64,000 bases of DNA from an uncultured Paracoccaceae bacterium (GTDB lineage: Bacteria; Pseudomonadota; Alphaproteobacteria; Rhodobacterales; Rhodobacteraceae): NCBI GenBank assembly GCA_947488175.1, contig CANKYO010000010.1, positions 96,522-160,521 of the forward strand, in the 5' to 3' direction. How positions within the stretch are numbered: position 1 is the first letter of the stretch; every line of letters begins with the position of its first letter. Below the pieces are notes generated by a model, which was not told the DNA's origin, did no database searches, and was given only the letters and a program-made list of their open reading frames with translations. Below are positions 42,815-51,520 of the stretch, in pieces. A program made the position numbers and the translations under genes.

Positions 42815-43441
42815 ATGAAGACGTTACCATACGAAAAAACAGTACTTCCCAAAGACGAACTGATATCTCGTTTGCTCGCTGAACGCCCACTTCCTTTGCA
42901 GTGTGAAAAATCCGTCCTGGACGCTTTGGAATACAACACCGATAACTGGGTGCGAACCTGGATCGATACAGCCCATACCATTGAACACCGTAGCGGGCGT
43001 ATCAAGGCCAGCCGCGCAATTACCCAATCAGGCCGCCTGATTTGGATGATCCAGATGCACGGGAACCGCTTTGCGTTCCATGCCGATCGCGATCCAGTTG
43101 AAGATGCTTTTCGTCAAGCGTCAGAAGCCCGCAGGGCACGTAAGGCGATCGCGGCACGCTGGCCGGAAATCGTAAAGCTGCGCCGACGTATCCTGATCGG
43201 GACAGAGGGTTTGACAGTTTCAATCGACGACGCACGTCACGCAGGGTTATGCGAGCTTGGCATCCAGGGTTTTCTGCACCGCGTTGGACTGGGTGGCCGT
43301 ACGCATTTCCCCGGCCGGGTGCTGGCTGTCTTGTCTTTCATGGATCGTCAGGTTGGTTATGCGATTTTTGCGGGGCATTTGCGCCAGCGAGCCGAGCGGA
43401 GCGGGAGCAATCTGATGTGGGCCGTCCCAGATGAACATTAG
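42815..43441 (+). CDS. unknown 208-aa protein
   Basis: A soluble protein with a helical, basic middle (AFRQASEARRARKAIAARWPE) and a C-terminal segment with GLGGRTHFPGRVLAVLSFMD. It overlaps the start of the nitroreductase gene by 11 bases, so the two are cotranscribed. No family recognised; I recall similar proteins from Rhodobacterales without function. Confidence 0.65.
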   Translation: MKTLPYEKTVLPKDELISRLLAERPLPLQCEKSVLDALEYNTDNWVRTWIDTAHTIEHRSGRIKASRAITQSGRLIWMIQMHGNRFAFHADRDPVEDAFRQASEARRARKAIAARWPEIVKLRRRILIGTEGLTVSIDDARHAGLCELGIQGFLHRVGLGGRTHFPGRVLAVLSFMDRQVGYAIFAGHLRQRAERSGSNLMWAVPDEH

Positions 43442-44225
43442 CGTAATAAGCCACAAAATTTCTGATCCGCACGAAACGATTGCTGTTCCTTACATCGATA
43501 CCCTTCTGCATGAGCGTCGGTCTGTTCGGGCATTCACAAATACGGACGTCAGCATCAGTCAAGTACGAGCAATCTTAGGTGCTGCATCTCGCGCTCCATC
43601 TGGCGGTAACATGCAGCCTTGGCACGTTTGGATCGCTGACCGTCCCGCTATCGCCCGGATTGAGCATGCAATCCTCTCGACTGGCGTATCTCCTCATAGA
43701 GCCAAGTGGGATGATTACCGCTACTACCCCAAGCGATTTTTTGGCGCATATGACGTGCGACGAAAGGCGCTTGGTAGGGCGCTTTACGGTCATTTGGGAA
43801 TAGAACGGCATGATGTGCCGGCCATGCGTGCGCAGTTTGAACAGAATTTCAGGTTCTTTGGTGCCCCGGTTGGCCTTTTGGTGACTATCGACCGTCGGCT
43901 TGAAAAAGGATCTTGGTTGGATATGGGGATGTTCTTGCAGAATATCTGTCTGGCGGCGCAGGGCCGAGGGCTGGCAACTTGCGTGCAAGCAGCCTTCGCC
44001 CCTTATCATAAAGTAATCCGTCCGATAGCAAATCTACCTGATGATCAGGTACTGGTCTGTGGGATTTCATTGGGCTGCGAAGATAGGGCGCATGCTACGA
44101 ACGCCTTGCGAACCGAACGTGCTGACATGCGCGAGTGGGTTTCCATGATCCGCTCGGATAGAACTCATGTCAGCCCGCCCCAGAAGGAGACGCAGATCAA
44201 TCCATCGCGTACATCTGATAGGTAA
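43431..44225 (+). CDS. nitroreductase-family flavoprotein
   Basis: A 264-residue FMN-dependent oxidoreductase. Family motifs: RRSVRAFTNTDVS (FMN phosphate region), AASRAPSGGNMQPWHVW, a GLATCVQAAFAPYHKV segment and GISLGCED near the C-terminus. Nitroreductases reduce nitro groups and quinones with NAD(P)H. It is coupled to the upstream unknown gene; substrate not predictable. Confidence 0.88.
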   Translation: MNISVISHKISDPHETIAVPYIDTLLHERRSVRAFTNTDVSISQVRAILGAASRAPSGGNMQPWHVWIADRPAIARIEHAILSTGVSPHRAKWDDYRYYPKRFFGAYDVRRKALGRALYGHLGIERHDVPAMRAQFEQNFRFFGAPVGLLVTIDRRLEKGSWLDMGMFLQNICLAAQGRGLATCVQAAFAPYHKVIRPIANLPDDQVLVCGISLGCEDRAHATNALRTERADMREWVSMIRSDRTHVSPPQKETQINPSRTSDR

Positions 44226-44801
44226 CCTAAAACCATCGAAGACCGGCCGTCCGCAGGACTGACGTGTACTTCAAAACACTTTGGGATTGCAGCTGGAAAA
44301 TCGCAAGCGATCCGGATTGCATGGCAGCTTACAAGGGACAAAACCGCACAGTTTAGTAGCCTTAGTGCCTTGAAGTACCATACTGCAAGACGACCGTTTG
44401 TCTCAACGCGTAAAAAAAGCGGACCTTTGCGCAAGCGCAGCAAAATGGCGCTTTGTCCGCCACCTCGCTGGTCTGACCAGGTCGCGGCGAATGTGCGGTC
44501 TCGGTTTGGGCCATGTTAGCGCTGGTGAACGTCCGGTTCGGTGACCTTCGCTGCGGGGCAGCGGTCGGCCTGCCGCAGCTGCAAAAGGATGCCGCGTCAG
44601 CAATAGCCACTCCTGCACAAGTCAGGTTTGTCCGCATCTTGTCTGTTCATTCGAGACGCAGCGAACGGCGCGATTTCCTGAAGCTGCCACTCGTGTCCGA
44701 TGCAGCGAAGGTGACGAGAGAGCCTGAAGTTCATGATGCTGCAACTTGCATCAACGTCTGGCTAGAATACTTTGAGACTGATTAAACTACGCGGTGACGC
44801 A
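44226..44801. other. repeat-bearing gap
   Basis: Holds parts of dispersed repeats: AGCGGACCTTTGCGC (44419-44433, also near 63.4 kb), a 30-base segment starting GCGTCAGCAATAGCC (44594-44623, 27 of 30 identical with 63571-63600), and the 95-bp direct repeat. No gene seen. Confidence 0.55.
44630..44724. repeat. 95-bp perfect direct repeat, left copy
   Basis: Identical base for base to 45274-45368 (offset 644). It begins GTCCGCATCTTGTC and ends GACGAGAGAGCC, and brackets the DUF4375 gene. Differences start at once outside both ends. Confidence 0.85.
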
Positions 44802-45236
44802 ATGGTGCCAAAGATATCCGAAAAATATTTCCAATCGTTGCTCAGGCAGGCGGATGCTTTGGACGCGGTTTCAACAATCAGTGGGTTCTGGTCCCACCGC
44901 GCAGATGAAGCCCGGCCGATGTTTGGCCTGTCGCTACCTGAATACCAATGCCAACTTGTTCTTATTTATACTGGAGAGGTCGGCAACGGAGGCCATGTTC
45001 AGTTCTTCTCCAACAGAGGGCAGAAATACCTAGACGATCATTTGGCTGCACTTGAAGCTACATCGTTACATGCCTTCGTTGGCACCCTAAGTCGGGCACT
45101 GAACATGCAAGATGATATTGAAGGCCTGCATCTGCTTGATCAAGAGGTGTGGGAGCACAGTTTTGCAGTCGATGGTGCGTTACAAGATTTCTTGCGAAAG
45201 AACTCAAACATCGTGCTGAAGCCAGAGCGATGCTGA
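44802..45236 (+). CDS. DUF4375 (DMP19-like) protein
   Basis: ATG 44802 (a TTG at 44772 is an alternative) gives 144 residues: FQSLLRQADALDAVSTISGF, then YTGEVGNGGHVQFFSNRGQKYL (the conserved GNGGHxQFFxNxG of DUF4375), and HLLDQEVWE. Function unknown. It sits alone between the two copies of a 95-bp direct repeat, so it could have been brought in, or could be lost, by homologous recombination across them. Confidence 0.8.
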   Translation: MVPKISEKYFQSLLRQADALDAVSTISGFWSHRADEARPMFGLSLPEYQCQLVLIYTGEVGNGGHVQFFSNRGQKYLDDHLAALEATSLHAFVGTLSRALNMQDDIEGLHLLDQEVWEHSFAVDGALQDFLRKNSNIVLKPERC

Positions 45237-45273
45237 AGCAGACATTCAAGCTACAGAGCGCTAGGTCCGGTTC

Positions 45274-45368
45274 GTCCGCATCTTGTCTGTTCATTCGAGA
45301 CGCAGCGAACGGCGCGATTTCCTGAAGCTGCCACTCGTGTCCGATGCAGCGAAGGTGACGAGAGAGCC
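45274..45368. repeat. 95-bp perfect direct repeat, right copy
   Basis: Second copy, see 44630-44724. Confidence 0.85.
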
Positions 45369-45417
45369 CATACCTCCCAATTTCGCGCAATGCGGCGAAT
45401 GTCTGCAATGCGCGCGA

Positions 45418-46317
45418 TCAACTTTTCATACGATCTTCGACTATGACCCTGACCTGCTCGCGGAGCCATTTGTTCAAGGGGTCGGTCCGCCGTCTCTCGT
45501 GCCAGCAAAGACGGACGGGAACGGAATCGAGATTGAACGGTAGCTGGGCCACACCAAGCCCAAAGCGGGCCACGTGGTGCCGTGCGATTGGCAAAGGCAT
45601 CGTCGCGATTGCGCCGGTTCTCGCCACGAGGTCGGGAATGAACGCAAACCTTGGCGTCCAAGCGATCACGTGACGATTGTGCCCCATGGCAGCAAGCCGT
45701 TGATCTGTGTAGCCTGCTTCGTCCTCTCGGAAGCCGACGGCGACATGGGTCGATTTGAGGTAGGACTTCAACGAGACCGGCGGTGTCACATCGGGACGGT
45801 GCAAGAGGACGAAGCGCTGTTCGAACAAGACTGATGCGCCGAGGCCCTTTGGCGGGGAGGGTGCGACCGAGACGGCTAGATCCACCCTACCGTGGCCGAC
45901 CTCTTGCCAGAGTGATTGGTGATCGACCTCCCTCACGCGCAGGACAACACCCGGTGCACGCTCGCGTATGTGCGAGACCAGGTGCGCGAAGGCAATTTCG
46001 TGAACGTCATCTGCAAGACCCACCGTGACTTCAGCACGGATCGAAGCCGGATCGAAGTCGGAGTGTGTCAGCGCCTGCGTGATGACGTTTAGAGGATCGC
46101 GGATTTCAAGCCAAAGCGCCTCCGCTCGCGGTGTCGGCTTAACTCCCTTCGGCGTCTTTTCGAAAAGCGTGTCGCCGAGAATGTCTCTCAGACGCGCTAC
46201 AGATTGGCTGACCGCAGGCTGAGACCGACCAAGGCGCTCGGCGGCCAGGCGGAGGTTTCTTTCAGACATGATCGCGTCGAAGACGATCATCAGGTTCAGG
46301 TCGGCATGCATGGTCAT
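45418..46317 (-). CDS. LysR-family regulator
   Basis: ATG 46317 (46311 also possible) yields about 299 residues with LysR wHTH ADLNLMIVFDAIMSERNLRLAAERLGRSQPAVSQSVARL, shown in parts: MIVFDAIMSERNL and RSQPAVSQSVARLRDILG. The C-terminal substrate domain is complete. It diverges from the NTF2-like gene and likely regulates it in response to an unknown inducer. An AT-rich palindrome lies over its start. Confidence 0.9.
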   Translation of the reverse strand: MTMHADLNLMIVFDAIMSERNLRLAAERLGRSQPAVSQSVARLRDILGDTLFEKTPKGVKPTPRAEALWLEIRDPLNVITQALTHSDFDPASIRAEVTVGLADDVHEIAFAHLVSHIRERAPGVVLRVREVDHQSLWQEVGHGRVDLAVSVAPSPPKGLGASVLFEQRFVLLHRPDVTPPVSLKSYLKSTHVAVGFREDEAGYTDQRLAAMGHNRHVIAWTPRFAFIPDLVARTGAIATMPLPIARHHVARFGLGVAQLPFNLDSVPVRLCWHERRRTDPLNKWLREQVRVIVEDRMKS

Positions 46318-46318
46318 A

Positions 46319-46333
46319 ATCAAAGCTTATGAT
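46319..46333. promoter_or_regulatory. candidate LysR operator
   Basis: ATCAAAGCTTATGAT, an imperfect dyad centred on AAGCTT with T-N11-A type spacing, at the divergent promoter of lysR and the NTF2-like gene. Confidence 0.45.
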
Positions 46334-46428
46334 AGTGCTAAAGTAGTTCAATTGGAAGATATGAGGTGCAGACCGTAAATTCAGTTCATCGGCGCTCAAC
46401 GCCATAACCAGAACCAAGGACTGAACCA

Positions 46429-46830
46429 ATGATCACCACCAACCTCCGCACCAACCAACTCAGTGACACCGCCTACGACGCATATCTGACCTACCTGAGC
46501 GTTCTCGATGCCAAGGACATCGACGGCTATGCCGAATTCCTGGCCGATGACGTGTCGATCCAGTTCGGCAATGCGCCAGCCGTCGAAGGCAAGAAAGCCG
46601 TAGTCGAGATGCTCGGCGGCTACTGGCAGAGCTTCAATAGCATCGAACATGATCTGCTGAATATCTATGGAACGGACGAGACCTACGTCTTGGAGGCGTT
46701 GAATCACTACGAGCGCCATGACGGAAAGCAGATCACCGTCCGCGCCGTTGCCTTCACGGACAAGAACGAAGATGGGCTGGTGAAATCGGTTCGCATCTTC
46801 GGGGACACATCACCGCTGTTCGAAAGCTGA
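46429..46830 (+). CDS. NTF2/SnoaL-like protein
   Basis: A 133-residue protein (AAGGA 8 bases before ATG). NTF2-like fold: YLTYLSVLDAKDIDGYAEFLADD, then VSIQFGNAPAVEGKKAV and VLEALNHYERHDGKQITV. Small cone-shaped folds of this type serve as isomerases, hydrolases or ligand binders. It is divergent from a LysR gene, so probably inducible; its substrate is unknown. Confidence 0.82.
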   Translation: MITTNLRTNQLSDTAYDAYLTYLSVLDAKDIDGYAEFLADDVSIQFGNAPAVEGKKAVVEMLGGYWQSFNSIEHDLLNIYGTDETYVLEALNHYERHDGKQITVRAVAFTDKNEDGLVKSVRIFGDTSPLFES

Positions 46831-47007
46831 GTTTCGCGACAACAGACCATCTGTGCCGGGCATGGATAAAAGTGGCCGCCCGGCACCGATAGCAGGCATT
46901 GGTCTCCTGCCGATCAACGGCAGCGAAGTCCGCTGACCCGGCCTTATGTATCAAACGCACCAACAACATACCTTATAAAAACAAGGGTGTGAATCCATAA
47001 TGAGGGC

Positions 47008-47301
47008 ATGCAGAACACAATACATGGACTGATTAAGAAGCGCGGCGAGATAGCAGGCCAACTCAAAGTCGCGCTTATGCCAGAGCAGAACAAATGGGAA
47101 ATGCAGGCCACAAATCTTCTCAAGTCAGAGTTGAATCGAAAGGGCGTGACTTACGCGCAACTTGTTGAGAAGCTGGCCGACATTGGAATCAGTGAAAAAG
47201 AGGTAAACGTCGCTAACAAGCTATCCCGTGGGAAGTTTTCAGCGGCGTTTATGTTGGCATGTCTAAGGGCGATAGAAACGCAAAACCTATACCTAGCATA
47301 G
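47008..47301 (+). CDS. DUF6471-like protein with a chimeric N-terminus
   Basis: The C-terminal 70 residues (EQNKWEMQATNLLKSELNR, GVTYAQLVEKLADIG, NVANKLSRGKFSAAFMLACL) fit DUF6471, a small helix-turn-helix-like domain. The first 20 residues (NTIHGLIKKRGEIAGQL) match the start of an unrelated coiled-coil family (the GLxxKRAEIAG opening) and then break off at VALM. This looks like a gene fragment joined to DUF6471. True start could be ATG 47077. It overlaps the next gene by 43 bases. Confidence 0.7.
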   Translation: MQNTIHGLIKKRGEIAGQLKVALMPEQNKWEMQATNLLKSELNRKGVTYAQLVEKLADIGISEKEVNVANKLSRGKFSAAFMLACLRAIETQNLYLA

Positions 47302-48170
47302 CCATAGCGGTCTTACTGCTCACTCTCTTTGTATTGGGTACTCTGGCGATATGGCTATCAGGTGAGCATGGACCAAAGACAGTATCCAATTCCTACGAGG
47401 CTAGTAAGTATACTGAAAACGCCCAAAATCGCGTAAATGCCACTTGTCTCGGGCTTGAGGGTGCTAGCATGGCGGAATGCGTAATCAAGATAGAGCAATC
47501 CGAACGCGAGAACCACAATACCCAAAAGGATATTCGAGCCCAACGCTATATGGCGGTATGGGGATTTGTCATGGCCTACGCCGCCATAGGGACCTTGGGG
47601 GTAGCTACCGTAGGTCTTGTCTGGATCAAGGCCACATTGGATGAGACTCGAGAGGCTGTCAGGGCGGCTGACGATGCTGTTACAGTCACGCGTGAAATCG
47701 GAGAGGCGCAAACGAGAGCTTATCTTGCAGTGAAGTCTATTCGGTGGCTCTGCAAACCTGGCGAAGCAGACTTTATCAGGGCAGAGTGCGTAATCGAGAA
47801 TTTCGGACAAACACCCGCTTTTAAATGCTGGGTGGAATTTCAGGTCACCGCAGTCATTTCGCCTGTAGGGAAAATCTCTTTCGAGACTGCCGTGTCTGCG
47901 CTTCAACCCGTTCCAAAGATGCCTGGTGGGAGCAACAGTGTTCACGTGAAAGGCGACGAAATTCCCATCAGAGCAGAATGCAAAACCCAGCTTGGTATTC
48001 TTGATCTCATAAAGGGCCGTAGCGCTGTTATTTTCCTTCGAGGCTGGGCCACCTATGAAGACATTTTCGGTCGTGAACACAGACTCGACTTCTGTGAGCA
48101 CTTCGACGCAGTTTGTGTTGAAAAGGGTTTCGCCTTTTTGAGGACACCCGGCCAAAACAAAATGACATAA
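47259..48170 (+). CDS. two-TM membrane protein, unknown
   Basis: A 303-residue protein starting inside the DUF6471 gene. TM1 about 12-35, a 60-residue loop with two Cys and an EQSEREN helix, TM2 about 97-125, then a C-terminal domain of about 150 residues with RAYLAVKSIRWLC, VIENFGQTPAFKCW and LGILDLIKGRSAVIFLRGW. The RAYL...NFGQTPA pattern is frequent in hypothetical proteins on mobile DNA. The pair with the DUF6471 gene may be a small cassette. Function unknown. Confidence 0.72.
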   Translation: MSKGDRNAKPIPSIAIAVLLLTLFVLGTLAIWLSGEHGPKTVSNSYEASKYTENAQNRVNATCLGLEGASMAECVIKIEQSERENHNTQKDIRAQRYMAVWGFVMAYAAIGTLGVATVGLVWIKATLDETREAVRAADDAVTVTREIGEAQTRAYLAVKSIRWLCKPGEADFIRAECVIENFGQTPAFKCWVEFQVTAVISPVGKISFETAVSALQPVPKMPGGSNSVHVKGDEIPIRAECKTQLGILDLIKGRSAVIFLRGWATYEDIFGREHRLDFCEHFDAVCVEKGFAFLRTPGQNKMT

Positions 48171-48646
48171 GAACGCAACATACTTAATCATCCCTCACAC
48201 CCCGCAGCATCGGCTGGGCACTTGGTGCGCTTGATACATAAGGCCGCGCTGACCGGCCAGTCCCGCCCAGAGACCGAATGTCCGGTTCGGGCCTGATAGT
48301 GTTGAAAAACTCCGGTTTTGCCAAAGATCGCCGAAAAATTTGCCCATAGAACGCCAAGTGGAGAATTAGGCCAAGGGGTCGGCCAAAATTCGGGATGGAC
48401 GATGAGGGAGCAGCTCTCGGCCCCTTCGGGGCAAGTGGTGCCGACTTTGCTGATGCAGGAGAATTTGGCGGAAAAATGAGGAAGCAGAACTTTCGAGTTT
48501 TTCAACAGAATCGGCTGGCACCAGTCATCAGATCAAAACCGTCAGATGTCGACAGCGAACCCTTATTAACCAGTCCCGCACGGCCCACGAATGGTGGCTT
48601 TAGCTGGCCTACAGTGTGCGAGGTTTCGCTTCAGCCTTTTAACGGA
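48171..48646. other. non-coding gap with dispersed repeat and MITE
   Basis: Carries repeat A copy (48247-48292 and 48513-48615) interrupted by a MITE-like element. Open frames across it are not credible. Confidence 0.6.
48300..48507. mobile_element. MITE-like element, about 210 bp
   Basis: TGTTGAAAAACTC (48300-48312) and GAGTTTTTCAACA (48495-48507) are perfect 13-bp terminal inverted repeats, extending imperfectly to GATAGTGTTG and CAACAGAATC outside. The element splits a dispersed repeat: TTCGGGC at its left and GGCTGGCACC at its right rejoin as in the uninterrupted copy at 10.8 kb, with GGC possibly duplicated. It encodes no transposase, so it would need one in trans. Confidence 0.7.
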
Positions 48647-49153
48647 TCACTCCACTCTGCCCTCACTGGCTGGTATCGGGCAGTCCGAACAAACTTGAAC
48701 ATCGCAAAGGCGGCAAAGCGTTCGTCTCTCAGATACTGTCGTGTCCATCGCGGTCAGGACTTTGCGCAAAAGACCATCTAGTATATCTCTCTCATGCTTA
48801 GTGAGCGGCGTGAGCAATGCATCTATGGCCGAAAGCCGTCCATGCAGAAGCTCGTCGCGAACACTTTGACCTTGATCGGTAAGCCGCAGCGCAACCGCTC
48901 GTCGATCTTGCCCCTCGCGACGTTCTACAAGGCGGTCTGCGACAAGCCTATCCACAAGCCGGACGGTACCCGGATGCGACAAACCAAGGATGCGTCGAAG
49001 CCCGTCATTTGAGAGTCCAGTACCGTGCCCAATGACAACCAGAGCGGCGGGTGTTTCGCCAACGCGACCCAAAAAATCACGTGCGACATCCTCTATCCGA
49101 TCAGCGACGGCGAGGCCCAAGACCCCAAGAAGGTTGGCTGTTTTGTCCATCAT
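48647..49153 (-). CDS. MarR-family regulator with Cys-rich tail
   Basis: ATG 49153 (or 49150) gives 168 residues with the MarR wHTH (LSNDGLRRILGLSHPGTVRL, RLVADRLVERREGQDRRAVAL) and a C-terminal CRLCDVQVCSDCP motif that may sense oxidants or bind zinc. It diverges from the DUF3237 gene and its promoter region has two inverted repeats, the likely autoregulatory sites. Confidence 0.88.
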   Translation of the reverse strand: MMDKTANLLGVLGLAVADRIEDVARDFLGRVGETPAALVVIGHGTGLSNDGLRRILGLSHPGTVRLVDRLVADRLVERREGQDRRAVALRLTDQGQSVRDELLHGRLSAIDALLTPLTKHERDILDGLLRKVLTAMDTTVSERRTLCRLCDVQVCSDCPIPASEGRVE

Positions 49154-49162
49154 GGTGGCACA

Positions 49163-49215
49163 ATATGTGCGCAGTGCACGATTTTCAACTTGACGATATG
49201 TGCGGAGCGCACATA
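49163..49215. promoter_or_regulatory. two MarR operator-like palindromes
   Basis: ATATGTGCGCAGTGCACGAT (49163-49182) and TATGTGCG-gag-CGCACATA (49197-49215, perfect 8-bp arms) lie in the divergent region between the MarR gene and DUF3237 gene, with centres about 33 bases apart (three helix turns). Confidence 0.7.
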
Positions 49216-49307
49216 AAGTTGATAATACGGGTAGGAACCAAGCGGGGAGTTGATCGAGCTCTACCGGGCCTCCACCACCGAATGACAGAACCAGGGAGCT
49301 AAGACCT

Positions 49308-49919
49308 ATGGACCAGCTGCGCAGAAACATGCTGCTCGGAGCGGGCGCTTTTGGAGCCGCGACATTAACCGGAGAGAGCAAGGCCCATGGAATGGACCCA
49401 AATGGTGGTGGCCTAGTTCTCAGCTCAGAAGGCTGGGATGCAGAAGCGCCGCCTGAGCTGGTGTTTCTGACAGAGGCCCGGGTTCAACTCCGACTCCCGC
49501 CAACCACCACGGGCTCTGGTCCAGGCGGACACCGTATCATTTTCAACGTGACGGGCGGGACCTTCGAAGGTCCGTATCTGCGTGGGCGCGTGACGGAAGA
49601 CGCAGGTGCGGACTGGGTGAACATCCGTGCCGACGGTGTTGGCGATCTTGATGTACGCTTCACATGGAAAACCCACGACGACGCATTGATCTATGTACAC
49701 TGGCATGGACGGTTTTGGTCGGGGCCAGAAGATGCCGAGTACGCCGCAGATGTAACGAAGGCAGACGATCCGAATGGCGCGTGGCGGTACTACTTCCGAG
49801 CCGCACCGCAGTTTGAGACCGGTGATCCGCGCTATGCATGGCTCAACAACATTGTGGCAGTCACGAAATCGCGCACGGGCGATGGAGGGCCAATCCATCG
49901 GTTCTTTGCAGTGCTCTAA
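49308..49919 (+). CDS. DUF3237 protein with Tat-like N-terminus
   Basis: A 203-residue protein. The start LRRNMLLGAGAFGAATLTG resembles a Tat signal (twin Arg then hydrophobic). The DUF3237 body contains GGHRIIFNVTGGTFEGPYLRG and ADWVNIRADGVGDLDVRFTW. GGGAG lies before ATG 49308. Function of DUF3237 unknown; periplasmic if the signal is used. Regulated by the divergent MarR, by inference. Confidence 0.82.
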   Translation: MDQLRRNMLLGAGAFGAATLTGESKAHGMDPNGGGLVLSSEGWDAEAPPELVFLTEARVQLRLPPTTTGSGPGGHRIIFNVTGGTFEGPYLRGRVTEDAGADWVNIRADGVGDLDVRFTWKTHDDALIYVHWHGRFWSGPEDAEYAADVTKADDPNGAWRYYFRAAPQFETGDPRYAWLNNIVAVTKSRTGDGGPIHRFFAVL

Positions 49920-50103
49920 AGAGCCGGGTCTCGGCAACAGAATTCACCGCTAGGGGCTCCTGAACCCCGCGCTCATTGAAAGGCAGCAGATGATAAATGG
50001 ATCGGAACATGGCAGCGACAGTTGAAGATAACGCCAAGCGTTTGCCACTGCCAACCGTAGAAGCAAAGCCCTAGCGACCATGTCTTAGGCAACACGGTTC
50101 ACA

Positions 50104-50650
50104 TTGTTCCCGACGGCCATTGGCCAATGCGGCATTGGGTGGCGTGGCGAGCGTGTGGTCACAACCCGTCTGCCGGATGCACGTCCCGACACAACACGCC
50201 GCTTCTTGGTCAAGCGGTGGAACGCAGAGGAGAGTGCGCCTCCAGGCAGTATCACCACAGCAGTCAATGCTATAACCGCTCTTCTGGAGGGGTACAGAAC
50301 AGATCTGTCGTTCATTCTTTGTGACTTTGAAGGCGTCGATCCGTTCGCAGACAAGTCTACATAGAAACAAGAAATCTAGCCTCAGGCGAAACATCCACCT
50401 ACGACGCGATCGCCGAAGAGATTGCAAAAAACAGGATGTCAGAAAGGTCGGGCAAGCTTTGCGTTGCAACCCCATCCCAATCATCGTTCCATGCCATCGG
50501 GTGCTGGGAGCGAACGGGCTGTTGACGGGCTTCTTGGCACCTGGCGGCGTTGTGCTGAAACTGAAGATGCTTCAAATCGAAGGGGCAAATATCGGCGGCG
50601 AACCTGGACTCTTTGAGGACTTACCACCTTCAGTGAATTCGAAATCCTAG
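50104..50650 (+). pseudogene. ogt-like methylguanine-DNA methyltransferase, frameshifted
   Basis: Three frames carry parts of one protein: AIGQCGIGWRGERVVTTRLPD and a YRTDLSFILCDFEG segment in the first; YIETRNLASGETSTYDAIAEEIAKN in the second; then VGQALRCNPIPIIVPCHRVLG with the catalytic PCHR and GFLAPGGVVLKLKMLQIEGA in the third. At least two frameshifts separate them, so no intact Ogt is made unless sequencing errors are to blame. It was a DNA repair enzyme that removes O6-alkyl groups from guanine. Confidence 0.8.
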
Positions 50651-50663
50651 TTCTGTTTGGAAG

Positions 50664-51227
50664 CTAGAGATCAAGCGTAACGACCCATTTGTGCTTCCCT
50701 ATCTTGCGGGAGCGCTCGAACCCCAATCTGTCGAACATGTGCAACGCCCCATTGAACAGAAACGCTGGCGTTGGTTTTCGTCCTTCGATGTCTTCGGGGT
50801 AGCCCTCGACCCGCCCACCTCCAAGTGCCTTTATTTGTGAAACCGCGGCGGCAAGCGCGGCAGAAGCGACACCGCCGCCACGTTGGCCCTTGCCTGAGAA
50901 AAAGCACGTGATGCGCCAGTCGGGTAGCGCTGCAAGTTCCTTTTGATACGCCCGCGCATTATGAAGACGGGGAAGTTCTTTGGGCGGGCCAAACTGACAC
51001 CAGCCCACGCATTTGCCGTCGTGATAGACCAGAGCTGCATGTGCCTCGCCCGACCTAACTCGGGCTTCCTTCATTGCGCGTTTTTCTTCTAGCGATGCTT
51101 TTTCACCTTCCTTGCCATGATACCAAAGACACCAACAGCCGCCCCACACGCCGTTGTTTTCTTCGACAAGGTTGGCGAAGTCATCCCATGTATCCGCGCT
51201 GAGCGATCTGGTTTCGTAGTCGATCAA
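50664..51227 (-). CDS. GNAT-family N-acetyltransferase
   Basis: A 187-residue protein. N-terminal NNGVWGGCWCLWYHGKEGEKA and central ACFFSGKGQRGGGVASAAL-type acetyl-CoA loop (GKGQRGGGVAS), ending with GFERSRKIGKHKW. Matches GNAT proteins of unknown substrate. It converges on the ogt pseudogene. Confidence 0.85.
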   Translation of the reverse strand: MIDYETRSLSADTWDDFANLVEENNGVWGGCWCLWYHGKEGEKASLEEKRAMKEARVRSGEAHAALVYHDGKCVGWCQFGPPKELPRLHNARAYQKELAALPDWRITCFFSGKGQRGGGVASAALAAAVSQIKALGGGRVEGYPEDIEGRKPTPAFLFNGALHMFDRLGFERSRKIGKHKWVVTLDL

Positions 51228-51484
51228 AAGAGTTCTCTTTGTTGCTTCGGTGGATCGAGCCTAGTCGCCACGTTCGCTGAAAGGAAGCGCTCCAAGCGAT
51301 CGTTGAAAGCCAAAACCGCAACGGCAGCTTCGCCTCACCCTGCGGCCGCCCAGCATATCGGAAGCTTCCCGAGACACCCCCCTGACTTATTTGGATGGCC
51401 GTTCTGAACCCATGAATACTGATGCTGTATGCCGCACGAATGTCGGCTCTGATGAGCGCCAACTTGATCATACTAGCAAAACTG

Positions 51485-51504
51485 ATATTAGTGATGACTA
51501 ATAT
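51485..51504. promoter_or_regulatory. operator palindrome upstream of SRPBCC/ArsR genes
   Basis: ATATTAGT-gatg-ACTAATAT, 8-bp perfect arms with a 4-base spacer, 17 bases ahead of the SRPBCC start. ArsR repressors bind sites of this AT-rich dyad type, so autoregulation by the second gene of the operon is likely. Confidence 0.7.
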
Positions 51505-51520
51505 ATGTGTTTGGGGGAAT

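Noticed and set aside
48395..48781. 128-codon plus-strand ORF
   Set aside because: Runs through the MITE and the end of the MarR gene; not conserved-looking.
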